A DNA stretch of 64,000 bases from Actinomadura barringtoniae (GCF_017573505.1 NZ_JAGEOJ010000003.1:372001-436000); one strand, 5' to 3'. Positions 8,354 through 16,960 are shown, numbered from the stretch's first letter. The notes: generated by a model from the sequence alone, not told the origin. Made by a program: numbers and translations.

Positions 8354-8841
8354 GAACGCCGCCAGACGCCGGTCTTGCCGCCGGTCTTCTCCTCGACGCG
8401 GACGTCGGTGACGGTCGCGGCCGGGTCGATCGCCTTGACCATGTCGATCAGCGCCAGCGCGGCGACCGTGACGGAGGTGAGCGCCTCCATCTCCACGCCC
8501 GTACGGTCGGCCGTACGGACCCGGGCCTCGATCGCCACCCCGGTGTCCTGAACGGCGAGCTCGACGGCCACGCCGTGCAGCGCGATGGGGTGGCAGAGCG
8601 GGACCAGGTCGGGGGTGCGCTTGGCGCCCATGATCCCGGCGATCCGCGCCACCGACAGCGCGTCGCCCTTGGGCACGTCGCCCGCGCGCAGGGCCGCGAC
8701 GCACTCCTCCGACAGCCGGACGAACCCGGTCGCCGTGGCGGTACGGGCCGACACGTTCTTGGCCGACACGTCCACCATCCGCGCCGCACCCGACTCGTCC
8801 AGGTGCGTGAAACCGGTGAACTCCGAACCCATGGCACTCAT
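8350..8841 (-). CDS. moaC: cyclic pyranopterin monophosphate synthase
   Basis: Second enzyme of molybdenum-cofactor synthesis, forming cyclic pyranopterin monophosphate from the MoaA product. The 163 residues include the whole family core: FTHLDESGAARMVDVSAK, GDVPKGDALSVARIAGIMGAK, the catalytic LCHPIALHGV, and TGVEMEALTSVTVAALALIDM with the KAID segment and conserved Lys near the C-terminus. ATG 8841 is chosen because GGCGAGG lies about 8 bases upstream; a further Met upstream has no box. It overlaps mog by four bases and follows glp after a 114-bp gap. Confidence 0.94.
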   Translation of the reverse strand: MSAMGSEFTGFTHLDESGAARMVDVSAKNVSARTATATGFVRLSEECVAALRAGDVPKGDALSVARIAGIMGAKRTPDLVPLCHPIALHGVAVELAVQDTGVAIEARVRTADRTGVEMEALTSVTVAALALIDMVKAIDPAATVTDVRVEEKTGGKTGVWRRS

Positions 8842-8955
8842 GACGCCAACCTCGCCTTTCCCCACACGATCCGCCCAGCGCTCAGCACGAGCGTTCAGCT
8901 TGAACGGTCTAGCTGAGCGTGCTCAGCGCGAGCGCTGGCGCTCAACGTTCAGGGG

Positions 8956-10164
8956 TCATGATGGCAGGCTCAGGACCTCGACCTGTGAACCGGCGGGCAG
9001 GGTTTCGACATCCTCGGGCACGATGATCAGCCCGTTGGCGGAGGCGAGCGCGGCCAATTGGTGGGAGCCCTGGCCCTCGGCGGGCGCGACGGTGTAGGTG
9101 CCCTGGGAGAACGACAGCTTCCCGCGCACGAACTGCCGTACGCCCGCTCCGGAGGTGACGTCGGCGGCCAGGACGGCCGTCACCACGGGCAGCGCCGCGG
9201 GCGGCAGGCCCTGCATGGCGAGCAGCGCGGGCCTCACGAACACCTGGAACGACACGTACGCGCTCACCGGGTTGCCCGGCAGCGTGAAGATCGGCGTGCC
9301 CTCCAGCAGGCCGAAACCCTGCGGCTTGCCGGGCCGCATCGCGACCTTGCTGAACTGAACGGTCCCGACGCCGGTGAGGACCTCCTTGACGACGTCGCGC
9401 GCGCCCATCGAGACGCCGCCCGACGTGATCAGCGCGTCGGCGCGCATGAGCTGGTCTTCCAGGGTCTCCAGGACCTTACGCGGATCGTCCTCGACCATGG
9501 TCTGCCGGTAGCCGACCCCACCCGCCTCGATCACGGCGGCGGTGAGCATGAAGCTGTTGGAGTCCCAGATCTGGCCGGGCGCGAGCGCCGTTCCCGGCTC
9601 GCGCAGCTCGCTGCCCGTGGACAGCACCACGACGCGCGGCTTCGGCCGTACGAGCACACGGGCCCGGCCGACCGCGGCGAGCATGCCGATCTGGGCGGCG
9701 CGCAGGCGGGTGCCCGGACCGGCGACGATCTGCCCGCCGACCACGTCCTCGCCCGCGCGGCGGATGTAATGCCCGGATGGCGCGGAACGGCTGATCCGTA
9801 CGGACGCCGTTCCCCCGTCGGTCCACTCGACCGGGATGACCGCGTCGGACCCGGCGGGCATCGGCGCGCCCGTCATGATGCGGGCGGCCAGGCCCGGCCG
9901 GATCGCCGATACGCCCGAGTCGCCCGCCGCGATGTCGCCGATGACCGGCAGAACGGCCGGCTCCGCCTCCGACGCCGTCGCGACGTCGGAGGCCACGACC
10001 GCGTAGCCGTCCATGGCCGAGTTGTCGAAGGGCGGCAGCGGTACGGGGGCGGCGACCTGCTCGGCGAGCACCGCCCCTTCGGCCTCCATCAGCGCCAGGT
10101 CCAGCGGCGGCAGTACCGGGACGTTGCCCAGGATGTCCGCCAGATGCTCGTCGACCGTTCTCAT
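8956..10164 (-). CDS. glp: gephyrin-like MoeA/Glp protein
   Basis: A 402-residue MoeA-family protein. Visible blocks are PPFDNSAMDGYAV (about residues 44-56), GDIAAGD, RIMTGAPMPAGSDAVIPVEW, the MPT-binding domain core VLSTGSELREPG, SGGVSMGARDVVKEVL and LPGNPVSAYVSF. MoeA inserts molybdate into molybdopterin-AMP, and actinobacteria carry a paralogue, Glp, that binds FtsZ and a membrane partner. The setting with galU, moaC, mog, a rimJ-like gene and a sepX-like gene is that of Glp; the sequence alone does not separate the two roles. Upstream lies a 466-bp repeat-rich spacer before galU. Confidence 0.85.
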   Translation of the reverse strand: MRTVDEHLADILGNVPVLPPLDLALMEAEGAVLAEQVAAPVPLPPFDNSAMDGYAVVASDVATASEAEPAVLPVIGDIAAGDSGVSAIRPGLAARIMTGAPMPAGSDAVIPVEWTDGGTASVRISRSAPSGHYIRRAGEDVVGGQIVAGPGTRLRAAQIGMLAAVGRARVLVRPKPRVVVLSTGSELREPGTALAPGQIWDSNSFMLTAAVIEAGGVGYRQTMVEDDPRKVLETLEDQLMRADALITSGGVSMGARDVVKEVLTGVGTVQFSKVAMRPGKPQGFGLLEGTPIFTLPGNPVSAYVSFQVFVRPALLAMQGLPPAALPVVTAVLAADVTSGAGVRQFVRGKLSFSQGTYTVAPAEGQGSHQLAALASANGLIIVPEDVETLPAGSQVEVLSLPS

Positions 10165-10630
10165 CCCCGGGACCCCTCAGTCGTTCGCGTCATCACGGGA
10201 CGGGCAGTCCCTATGTCGTACGGCAGGACGGCAATCCCCTGCGGGCTGCGCGAAACCGCATGCGCGCACTTATGCCGAGGCGCACGGATGCCGGAACGCG
10301 TAGCTCGCAGCCATCACGAGCCGGTGTACCTGCAGCCCGCGCAGGACGTGTCCCTGCGTACTGCGGCAGAGACCTGCGTACTGCAAGCAGAGACCTGCGT
10401 ACTGCGGCAGAGAACGGCAGGACAGCAGTCCCGCGTTCTCTGCACTAACACCGTCCCTGCGCACCCACCTGGGCGGCAAGCCTCCGCGCCGCGTACGACG
10501 AGATGACGTCCATACGCCCCTCGCGCCGCTTCAGGCCCCTCGCGCTGCTTCAGCGCTGCTTCAGCGCTGCTTCAGGCCCCTCGCGCTGCTTCGCGTTGCG
10601 CTTCGGGACCCCGGCTCGCGCCGGTCGTCG
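10165..10630. repeat. intergenic spacer with short tandem repeats
   Basis: The 466 bp between galU and glp hold no plausible gene. Near 10350-10420 the word gagacctgcgtactgc recurs three times with ggca or aagca linkers, and near 10515-10600 cgctgcttcag recurs. They resemble the low-complexity spacers at 3.4-4.5, 16.5 and 19.3 kb. The glp promoter should lie near 10165-10260, but I cannot place it. Confidence 0.65.
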
Positions 10631-11554
10631 TCAGGAGCTGGCGGAGGTGCCCTTGTCGTGCTGGGCCACGAAGTCGCGCAACCAGGTCATGAACTCGTCG
10701 CCGAGGTCCTGGCGTTCGGAGGCGAACTGCACCACCGTGCGCAGGTACTCCAGCTTGTTGCCCGTGTCGTAGCGCCGCCCGCGGAACTTCACGCCGTACA
10801 CGCCGCCGCCCTCCGAGGCAGGGGTGTCGGCCAGCGTACGAAGGGCGTCGGTCAGCTGGATCTCGCCGCCGCGGCCGGGCGCGGTCTTCTCCAGGACGTC
10901 GAAGACCGCGGGGTCGCAGACGTACCGGCCGATGATGATCCAGTTGCTCGGCGCCTCGTCCACCGGGGGCTTCTCGACGAGGTCGGTGATCCGCACGACG
11001 TCCGCGTCGCCGGTGTCCTCGATCGCGACGCAGCCGTACGCGGAGACCTGGTCGGGCTCGACCTCCATCAGCGCCACGACGCTGCCGCCGTGCTGCTGCC
11101 GGACCTCGATCATCCGGGTGAGCAGGTTGTCGCGGGCGTCGATCATGTCGTCGCCGAGAAGCACGGCGAACGGCTCGTGGCCGACGTGCTGGCGGGCGCA
11201 GTGCACCGCGTGGCCGAGGCCGCGCGGCTCGCCCTGCCGGACGTAGTGCATGATCGCCAGGTCGCTGGACTCGCGGACGGCCGCCAGCCGTCCCTCGTCG
11301 CCCTTGGCGCGGAGCGCCTCCTCCAGCTCGTAGGCCCGGTCGAAGTGGTCCTCGATGGACCGCTTGCTCCGCCCGGTGATCATGAGTACGTCGGAGAGCC
11401 CGGCCGCGACCGCCTCCTCGACGACGTACTGGATCGCCGGCTTGTCGACGATGGGCAGCATTTCCTTGGGGGTCGCCTTGGTGGCGGGCAAGAATCGTGT
11501 ACCGAGACCGGCCGCCGGGACGACCGCCTTGAGTACTGGTTCGATGTCGGCCAT
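10631..11554 (-). CDS. galU: UTP-glucose-1-phosphate uridylyltransferase
   Basis: Makes UDP-glucose from UTP and glucose 1-phosphate, a sugar donor for envelope polymers and glycosyltransferases. The 307-residue protein has the nucleotidyltransferase signature VPAAGLGTRFLPATKATPKE (residues about 12-31), VDKPAIQYVVEEAV, FAVLLGDDMID, the VEKPPVDEAPSNWIIIGRYV block and the C-terminal KLEYLRTVVQFA. It is divergent from the 5-formyltetrahydrofolate cyclo-ligase gene with only 33 bp between starts. This pairing is a standard actinobacterial arrangement. Confidence 0.95.
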   Translation of the reverse strand: MADIEPVLKAVVPAAGLGTRFLPATKATPKEMLPIVDKPAIQYVVEEAVAAGLSDVLMITGRSKRSIEDHFDRAYELEEALRAKGDEGRLAAVRESSDLAIMHYVRQGEPRGLGHAVHCARQHVGHEPFAVLLGDDMIDARDNLLTRMIEVRQQHGGSVVALMEVEPDQVSAYGCVAIEDTGDADVVRITDLVEKPPVDEAPSNWIIIGRYVCDPAVFDVLEKTAPGRGGEIQLTDALRTLADTPASEGGGVYGVKFRGRRYDTGNKLEYLRTVVQFASERQDLGDEFMTWLRDFVAQHDKGTSASS

Positions 11555-11587
11555 GCAGAGACCCTAGCCACAGAGAGCGAGCAAAAC

Positions 11588-12199
11588 GTGCACCAGCCTA
11601 AGAGGGAGGCTGAAATCTCACTAAGAAACTCGACAAAGAGCGAGCAGCGGCGTTCCTTGATTGCGGCCCGTAATGGAATGAGCACTGAGGAGCGGTCCGC
11701 GGCAGCGCGCGCGCTACGCGACGCGGTGCTCGACGCCCCCGAGGTTCAGATGGGCGGCACGATCGCCGCGTACGCCTCGTTCGGCACCGAGCCCGACACC
11801 GCCGGCCTGCTGTTCGCGCTGTGGAAGCGCGGCACCTACGTCCTGCTGCCGCGGCTGCTGCCGGACGGAGATCTGGACTGGGCGTCGTACGAGGGTCCCG
11901 ACTCGCTCGCGCCGGGCCCGCACGGCTTCCTGGAGCCGACCGAGACGCCGCGCGGCGCGGGGGCCGTGGCCAGCGCGGACGTGGTGCTGGTCCCGGCGCT
12001 GGCGGTCGACCGGAGCGGCATGCGCCTCGGTCGCGGCGGCGGATCGTACGACCGGGCGCTCGCCCGCGTCGGCCCGGCCATCCTCACGATCGGCCTGGTG
12101 TACGACGCCGAGCTCGTCGAGACCCTGCCCGCCGAGCCTCACGACCACCGCGTGCGCGCCGTGGCCACCCCCTCCGGAGGCCTGCACCGCTTCCCCTAG
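11588..12199 (+). CDS. 5-formyltetrahydrofolate cyclo-ligase
   Basis: ATP-dependent enzyme that returns 5-formyltetrahydrofolate to the folate pool as 5,10-methenyltetrahydrofolate. The N-terminal helix KSEQRRSLIAARNGMSTEER, the middle LLPRLLPDGDLDWASYEGP and the C-terminal RLGRGGGSYDRALA loop identify the family; 203 residues is usual. The start is uncertain: GTG 11588 lies in frame but has only a weak purine stretch upstream, while a good AGGGAGG box at about 11602-11608 is followed by no standard start codon at the right spacing. Divergent from galU. Confidence 0.88.
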   Translation: MHQPKREAEISLRNSTKSEQRRSLIAARNGMSTEERSAAARALRDAVLDAPEVQMGGTIAAYASFGTEPDTAGLLFALWKRGTYVLLPRLLPDGDLDWASYEGPDSLAPGPHGFLEPTETPRGAGAVASADVVLVPALAVDRSGMRLGRGGGSYDRALARVGPAILTIGLVYDAELVETLPAEPHDHRVRAVATPSGGLHRFP

Positions 12200-12257
12200 G
12201 CTGATGAATCCTTGATCGCGCCGCTTCGACCGAAGCGCCGGGCTCTGGAGGTACGAC

Positions 12258-13250
12258 ATGACGGCGCAGTGGCGGATCCTTTCCCTGCCTCCGCTGGACG
12301 AGGGCCTGGTCAGGGCCCTGTTCGCGCAGCTCGGCGACGCCGCGGAGATCACCTTCCCGGCGACCCGTGACCGCGCCGGGCTGCACGCCGCGCTGGCCGA
12401 CGCCGACATCGTGATCGGGGACTTCACCGGCGAGCTGGCGCTCGACGCCGAGGCCGTGGCGGCCGCGCCCCGCCTGGCCTTCGTTCAGCAGCCGAGCGTC
12501 GGCACCGACAGCCTCGACCTGGACGCGCTCGCCGCCGCCGGGGTGCCGGTCGCCAACACCGCGGGCTTCAACTTCCGGGCGGTCGCCGAATGGGCGGTCG
12601 CCGGGGCGTTCGCGCTGTGCCGTCACCTCGCCTGGGGCGACCGGAAGGTACGCGAGGGCAAGTGGCCGCAGATGGAGCTGATCGCCGGCCGCGGCCCCCG
12701 GGAGATCCACACGCAGCGGATCGGCATCGTCGGGTACGGGGCGATCGGCGCCGAGACCGCGCGGATCTTCCAGGCGCTCGGATGCGACGTCTCGTACTGG
12801 TCGCGCAGCCGCCGTCCGGAGGCGTCCGCGACCTACTGCGAGCTCGACGATCTGCTCGCCCACTCGGACATCCTCGTGGTCGCGGTGCCGCTGACGCCCG
12901 AAACCCAGGGGCTGCTGGGCACCGAGAAGCTGGCGCTGCTGCCGGAGGGCGCGTTCCTGGTGAACGTGGCGCGCGGCGGAATCGCCCCTGATGACGCCGT
13001 CCTGGCCGCTCTGGAGTCGGGTCGTCTCGCCGGGGCCGCCCTGGACGTCTTCGACCAGGAACCGCCGCCCGTCGACAGCCCGCTCCGCACGCACGAGAAC
13101 GTTCTGGCCTCCCCGCACACCGCCGGCGGCACGCGTACGTCGCAGATCGCCCTGGTGACCAAGGTCCAGGCCAACGTGACCGCCGCCGTCGAGGGCCGCC
13201 CGGTGATCGACGTGGTGAACGGCCTACCCCCCGAAATCAAGCGCCGCTAA
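12258..13250 (+). CDS. D-isomer 2-hydroxyacid dehydrogenase family protein
   Basis: NAD(P)-dependent dehydrogenase of 330 residues. The Rossmann motif GIVGYGAIGAETARIF (about residues 156-171), the catalytic Arg in NVARGG, Glu in DVFDQEPP and His in SPHTAGGT are all in place, so it should be active on a 2-hydroxy or 2-keto acid. The natural substrate is not readable; glyoxylate/hydroxypyruvate reductase and phosphoglycerate dehydrogenase are related. ATG 12258 follows GGAGG. It lies 58 bp after the cyclo-ligase gene and may share its transcript. Confidence 0.88.
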   Translation: MTAQWRILSLPPLDEGLVRALFAQLGDAAEITFPATRDRAGLHAALADADIVIGDFTGELALDAEAVAAAPRLAFVQQPSVGTDSLDLDALAAAGVPVANTAGFNFRAVAEWAVAGAFALCRHLAWGDRKVREGKWPQMELIAGRGPREIHTQRIGIVGYGAIGAETARIFQALGCDVSYWSRSRRPEASATYCELDDLLAHSDILVVAVPLTPETQGLLGTEKLALLPEGAFLVNVARGGIAPDDAVLAALESGRLAGAALDVFDQEPPPVDSPLRTHENVLASPHTAGGTRTSQIALVTKVQANVTAAVEGRPVIDVVNGLPPEIKRR

Positions 13251-13261
13251 ACCCGCTAACC

Positions 13262-13289
13262 CCGCTTCCCGCTTCCCGCTTCCCGCTTC
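13262..13289. repeat. four tandem copies of a 7-bp word
   Basis: CCGCTTC is repeated four times without a break just after the dehydrogenase stop codon. It belongs to the many short tandem repeats in the intergenic DNA of this window. Confidence 0.8.
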
Positions 13290-13445
13290 CCTCCTCTCTT
13301 CCTCCCCGCCCCCACCCAAACGGCCCGGCGTACGGCTCGACTCGGCTCGGGCGGCGGTTGTCATGGGTATTCAGGTGTGACCGGCGGGTCAGTGCTGCCT
13401 CGGCGCCGACCTCCGGGTTCGGTCACGAAAGCCGTGATCGGACAG

Positions 13446-13478
13446 TCACAAATATGTGATCTGTACGTGAATCTGTAC
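13446..13478. promoter_or_regulatory. candidate operator upstream of the antiporter gene
   Basis: An AT-richer patch holds an inverted repeat TCACA-AATA-TGTGA (13446-13459) that runs into a near-perfect direct repeat, GTGATCTGTAC then GTGAATCTGTAC (13456-13478). It is 46-78 bp upstream of the antiporter GTG, a suitable distance for transcriptional control. The binding protein is unknown. Confidence 0.35.
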
Positions 13479-13523
13479 GATCTCTTAACGATCAGTCCGT
13501 TACGACCCTGCGAAGGGTGGGAT

Positions 13524-15011
13524 GTGCAGCTCGATCTCTGGCTACTCTTCGGGGCCTCGCTGGTACTCTGCGCCATCGTCGCGGTCCGGCTCTCTCATTG
13601 GGCGGGACTGCCGACGCTGCTCGCCTACATGGGGCTCGGCCTGCTCATCGGCGAGTCCGGCCCGTTCCACATCAACTTCGACAACGCCGAGCTCGCCGAG
13701 ACGCTCGGGCTCGCGGCCCTGGTCCTGATCCTCGCCGAGGGCGGCATCACGACCAACTGGCGTTCCGTACGCCCATCGGCGCCCGCGGCGCTCGCCGTCT
13801 CGACGGTCGGAACGCTGATCAGCATCGTGGTGGTGGCCGTCGCCGCCAACTGGCTGATCGGGCTGAACTGGCAGCTGGCGTTCCTGCTGGCCGCCGTGCT
13901 CGCGCCGACCGACGCCGCCGCGGTGTTCTCGGTGCTGCGCCGATTGCCGCTGCCCTCCCGCCTCACCGGCCTCCTCGAAGCCGAATCGGGCTTCAACGAC
14001 GCGCCTGTCGTGATCGTCGTCGTCACGCTGAGCACCGCCCACGCGACCATGCCGAACCTGGCCGAGCTGGCCGGGGTGATGGTGTACGAGCTGATCGCGG
14101 GCGGTCTGGTCGGCTTGGCGATCGGCTGGCTCGGCGCGTACGCCCTGCGCAGCGTGGCCCTGCCCGCCTCCGGCCTCTACCCGATCGCGGTGCTGTCGCT
14201 CGCGGTCGGCTCGTACGGCGCCGCCACGTTGCTGCACGCCAGCGGGTTCCTCGCGGTGTACGTGAGCGCGCTCGTTCTGGGGAACGCCAGGCTGCCGCAC
14301 CGCCCCGCCACCCGCGGATTCGCCGAGGGCATCGCGTGGCTGGCCCAGATCGGGCTGTTCGTGATGCTGGGCTTGCTGGCCTCCCCCGCCGATCTGCCCG
14401 CCCAGGTGTGGCCCGCGCTGGTGATCGGCTTCATCCTGCTGCTGGTCGCGCGGCCTTTGTCGGTGATGCTGTCCACGATCGGCTTCAAGCTGTCGTTCGG
14501 CGAGAAGATCTTCGCCTCGTGGGCCGGGCTGCGGGGCGCGGTGCCGATCGTTCTCGCCACGATCCCGATGGTGAAGGAGGTCGAGGGCGCGGACCGGCTG
14601 TTCGCGATCGTCTTCAACATCGTCGTGGTCTTCACCCTGCTCCAGGGGCCGACGCTGCCGCTGGTGGCCCGCTGGTGCCGCCTCGAGAGCGACGAGCAGG
14701 CACGCGAGCTGGACGTCGAAGCCGCACCCCTCGAGGAGCTGCACGCCGATCTGCTGGAGGTCCGGGTACCGCCCGGCTCGCGGCTGAGCGGCGTGGAGAT
14801 CTTCGAGCTGCGCCTCCCCCAGGGCGCGTCGATCACCCTGGTCGTACGGGATGGTGAGAGCTTCGTTCCGGAGTCGACCACCGCCCTGGAGGCCGGTGAC
14901 ACCCTGCTGGTCGTGACCACCGCCGCCGTACGCGAGGCCGCCGAACGGCGCCTCCGCGCGGTGAGCCGGCGAGGCAAGCTGGCAGGCTGGTTCGGCGAGA
15001 AGGGGATCTGA
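13524..15011 (+). CDS. K+/H+ antiporter with C-terminal TrkA_C domain (CvrA/NhaP2 type)
   Basis: An integral membrane cation/proton antiporter of 495 residues, probably exporting potassium. About 12 hydrophobic helices fill residues 3-395. The transport-core sequence ATNWLIGLNWQLAFLL is close to LAPTDAAAVFSVLRRL, and EAESGFNDAPVVI carries the conserved acidic residues of the CPA antiporters. The tail (about residues 405-480: EVRVPPGSRLSGVEIFELRL) is a RCK-C/TrkA_C regulatory domain that often senses nucleotides such as c-di-AMP. GTG 13524 is chosen because AAGGGTGGGA precedes it and the membrane domain begins at once; the frame extends further upstream without homology. Confidence 0.9.
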   Translation: MQLDLWLLFGASLVLCAIVAVRLSHWAGLPTLLAYMGLGLLIGESGPFHINFDNAELAETLGLAALVLILAEGGITTNWRSVRPSAPAALAVSTVGTLISIVVVAVAANWLIGLNWQLAFLLAAVLAPTDAAAVFSVLRRLPLPSRLTGLLEAESGFNDAPVVIVVVTLSTAHATMPNLAELAGVMVYELIAGGLVGLAIGWLGAYALRSVALPASGLYPIAVLSLAVGSYGAATLLHASGFLAVYVSALVLGNARLPHRPATRGFAEGIAWLAQIGLFVMLGLLASPADLPAQVWPALVIGFILLLVARPLSVMLSTIGFKLSFGEKIFASWAGLRGAVPIVLATIPMVKEVEGADRLFAIVFNIVVVFTLLQGPTLPLVARWCRLESDEQARELDVEAAPLEELHADLLEVRVPPGSRLSGVEIFELRLPQGASITLVVRDGESFVPESTTALEAGDTLLVVTTAAVREAAERRLRAVSRRGKLAGWFGEKGI

Positions 15012-15122
15012 GAAAGATCCAAGGAAATACGCCCTGGGCGAATCGCGTTCCAGGTATCGGTACCATTAGCAGTCGTTCGAAGTGAGTGCCAGCCCCCGAG
15101 GCTGAGTCAGCGAGGAGGAACC

Positions 15123-15491
15123 GTGCCGACGTATCAGTACGTTTGCACCGAGTGCGGCGAGCCTCTGGAGGTCGTGCAGAAGTTCAGCGACGACGCGCTG
15201 ACCGAGTGCCCGAACTGCAGCGGAAAGCTGCGCAAGGTCTTTTCGGCCGCGGGCATCATCTTCAAGGGCAGCGGCTTCTACCGGACCGACAGCCGGGGCT
15301 CCGGCAAGTCGTCGTCCACGGTGGGCGCCTCGTCCTCGTCGAACGGCAAGTCCGAGTCCTCGAGCGGCGGCTCCTCGGACTCCAGCTCCAGCTCGAGTTC
15401 GAGTTCGAGCTCCAGGAGCGACTCGTCCTCGTCGTCCTCCAGCTCGGGCGGTACGAGCAGCTCCGGCGGCTCAAGCGAAAAGGTCGCCTGA
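15123..15491 (+). CDS. FmdB-family zinc-ribbon protein with serine-rich tail
   Basis: A 122-residue small protein. The first 55 residues form the FmdB/CxxC_CxxC_SSSS zinc ribbon with paired cysteines in YVCTECGEPL and TECPNCSGKL and the family end GIIFKGSGFYRTD. The rest is almost pure Ser/Gly with runs of up to 10 serines. Function of the family is unknown (first noted as a regulator of formamidase in Methylophilus). GTG 15123 has a strong GAGGAGG box. A hairpin terminator follows at 15507-15544. Confidence 0.9.
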   Translation: MPTYQYVCTECGEPLEVVQKFSDDALTECPNCSGKLRKVFSAAGIIFKGSGFYRTDSRGSGKSSSTVGASSSSNGKSESSSGGSSDSSSSSSSSSSSRSDSSSSSSSSGGTSSSGGSSEKVA

Positions 15492-16153
15492 CCCACACGT
15501 TCTTCAGGACCGTGGACGGCCCTCTGTGGTGCCGTCCATGGTCCCTTTGCCGCTCCAAGCCCGTTCGGCAAGGTCGTGAGGACCGCCTCAACAAGCACCG
15601 CGTAAGGCGCCCCGCGCCCCCGAAGAGCTGACCGGATCCGGCCGAGCGCCGCCCGATGCTCAATCAGCAACCAATCGTCCGCGCACAGCGCCGCGTACTC
15701 CAAAACCATCGGCAGATAGTCGGCCGGCTCATCCTCATCCACAGTCAGGCCCACCCCCCGATAAAGCTCCCCCAACCGAGCCAACATCGCCCGCCGCGCG
15801 CCCCACGCCGTTTCCCGCAGCGCCTCTCGCCCCGCGTCCTGCCACACGCTCGGCTCCGGCTCGCGCCGTGCGGGCCGTCCTGCCTCGCTCCCCGCGCCCC
15901 ACGCCGTTCCCTCGGCCAACTCGCTGTAGTGCGTGAGATGGAGGGCCTCACCGCCGCATGCGTCCAGGTATTGGACGGCGAGACCTACAGGCGGCGTACG
16001 GTCGACGTGGTCGAGGAAGGCGTGCAGCAGGCCACGCGCATGCCCCTCGGGCAGCTCTGAAACCGCCGCACGCAGCATCGGCCGGCGATCGTAGAACCGC
16101 TGGTCAGGGTAGGTAAGTAGCAGCGAGGCAGCTCGCCACACCACGACGTCCAC
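15278..16153 (-). CDS. narJ: orphan NarJ-like nitrate-reductase chaperone with antisense C-terminal extension
   Basis: Residues about 1-195 match the NarJ/TorD-type chaperone that inserts molybdenum cofactor into respiratory nitrate reductase: AASLLLTYPDQRF at the N-terminus, ALHLTHYSE, DYLPMVLEYAA and the HRAALGRIRSAL plus APYAVLVEAVLTTLP end. NarJ usually has YLTYY-type residues at ALHLTHY. The frame does not stop at the normal end but runs another 90 residues through the fmdB terminator and 214 bp of antisense fmdB, giving an artificial acidic tail of repeated LE. No narGHI genes are in the window. It may be a decaying gene that lost its stop or a living gene with a recent extension. The GTG start near 16153 is approximate. 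Confidence 0.6.
   Translation of the reverse strand: MDVVVWRAASLLLTYPDQRFYDRRPMLRAAVSELPEGHARGLLHAFLDHVDRTPPVGLAVQYLDACGGEALHLTHYSELAEGTAWGAGSEAGRPARREPEPSVWQDAGREALRETAWGARRAMLARLGELYRGVGLTVDEDEPADYLPMVLEYAALCADDWLLIEHRAALGRIRSALRGRGAPYAVLVEAVLTTLPNGLGAAKGPWTAPQRAVHGPEERVGQATFSLEPPELLVPPELEDDEDESLLELELELELELESEEPPLEDSDLPFDEDEAPTVDDDLPEPRLSVR
15507..15544 (+). terminator. hairpin terminator after the FmdB gene
   Basis: A 14-bp stem, GGACCGTGGACGGC paired with GCCGTCCATGGTCC (one G-T wobble), closes a 10-nt loop 16 bp after the fmdB stop codon and is followed by cttt. It lies within the extended frame of the NarJ-like gene on the other strand. Confidence 0.75.
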
Positions 16154-16856
16154 TTCTCCCCCCGTTCATGCCGAAGTGCCCGCGCCAGCGATCATTCCCG
16201 TCACGAAGCGCACCTAAGCGGACACGTATCGAACAGGTCCCGAACGGGGTTAGCGCCCGCCCGCAATCCGGCAGAACCCACCCGCACCCCGGGCCGCCTC
16301 CGCCCGCAGACCTGGCCACGTCACCGCCCGTACACCCATTGATGTATGGACACCCCGCTCTGCCCATCAAGAGATGTAGCCGCGTTGACTTCTCACGCCC
16401 GATGACTGGCCGCAAGGACACAAGTCACGATCAAGCCAGGTCGAATGAGGAGGCCGGGATGACGCAGGGGCAGGGCACAGAGGGCACGCGGGGCGGCAGG
16501 CCCCGGCGGCCGGTGGCAGTCCAGGGCGGCAGGCTCCGGCGGCCGGTGGTAGTCCAGGGCGCCCTGCGTGCAGTCCGGGGCACCCTCCGGCGGTCCACCG
16601 CAACCGGCGCCGGCGCACGACAACGAGCCCGCAACAGATCCACAGCAACCGGTGGCCCCGCCGAGGCCAGCAGTTGGTCAGCGCCGACCGGAGGCAGGCC
16701 CATCGACAAGCCGGCTGCAGCTGAGCGTGGGCTGTGGCGGGTGTGTCGGGGGGTCCTTGGGGGTTCCTCGGGGGGTAGGTCAGGGGTCTCTCAGGGGGGT
16801 TCCCGATACAAAAGCGCCCTTGCAGCAAGGATTCTCGACTGGAAGCTCGTTTTTAG
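16154..16856. repeat. intergenic spacer with a 33-bp tandem duplication
   Basis: About 700 bp with no convincing gene. Two copies of a 33-bp unit lie head to tail at 16492-16524 and 16525-16557 (ggcggcaggc, then c or t, then ccggcggccggtgg) with three mismatches at most. Frames through it are Arg/Pro/Gly-rich and resemble nothing. Confidence 0.7.
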
Positions 16857-16902
16857 AGAGAGTTCGCGATACTACTTGACAACTCTCTAGAAGCGAGACA
16901 AT
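16857..16902 (+). promoter_or_regulatory. candidate promoter and operator of the MMPL gene
   Basis: An inverted repeat AGAGAGTT (16857-16864) and AACTCTCT (16881-16888) with 16 bp between the arms overlaps a perfect -35 box TTGACA (16876-16881). A possible -10 GACAAT lies at 16897-16902 (15-bp spacer). The ATG of the transporter is at 16961. An operator overlapping the -35 fits a TetR- or PadR-type repressor encoded elsewhere; no regulator gene is adjacent. Confidence 0.5.
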
Positions 16903-16960
16903 CTGGCCACATGTCGGGCTCACGACATATCTCGAAGTCCACTGTTGCAGGAGGGGAACG

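Noticed and set aside
16168..16890. A 240-codon plus-strand frame before the MMPL gene
   Set aside because: It crosses the 33-bp duplication and the candidate promoter and resembles no protein.
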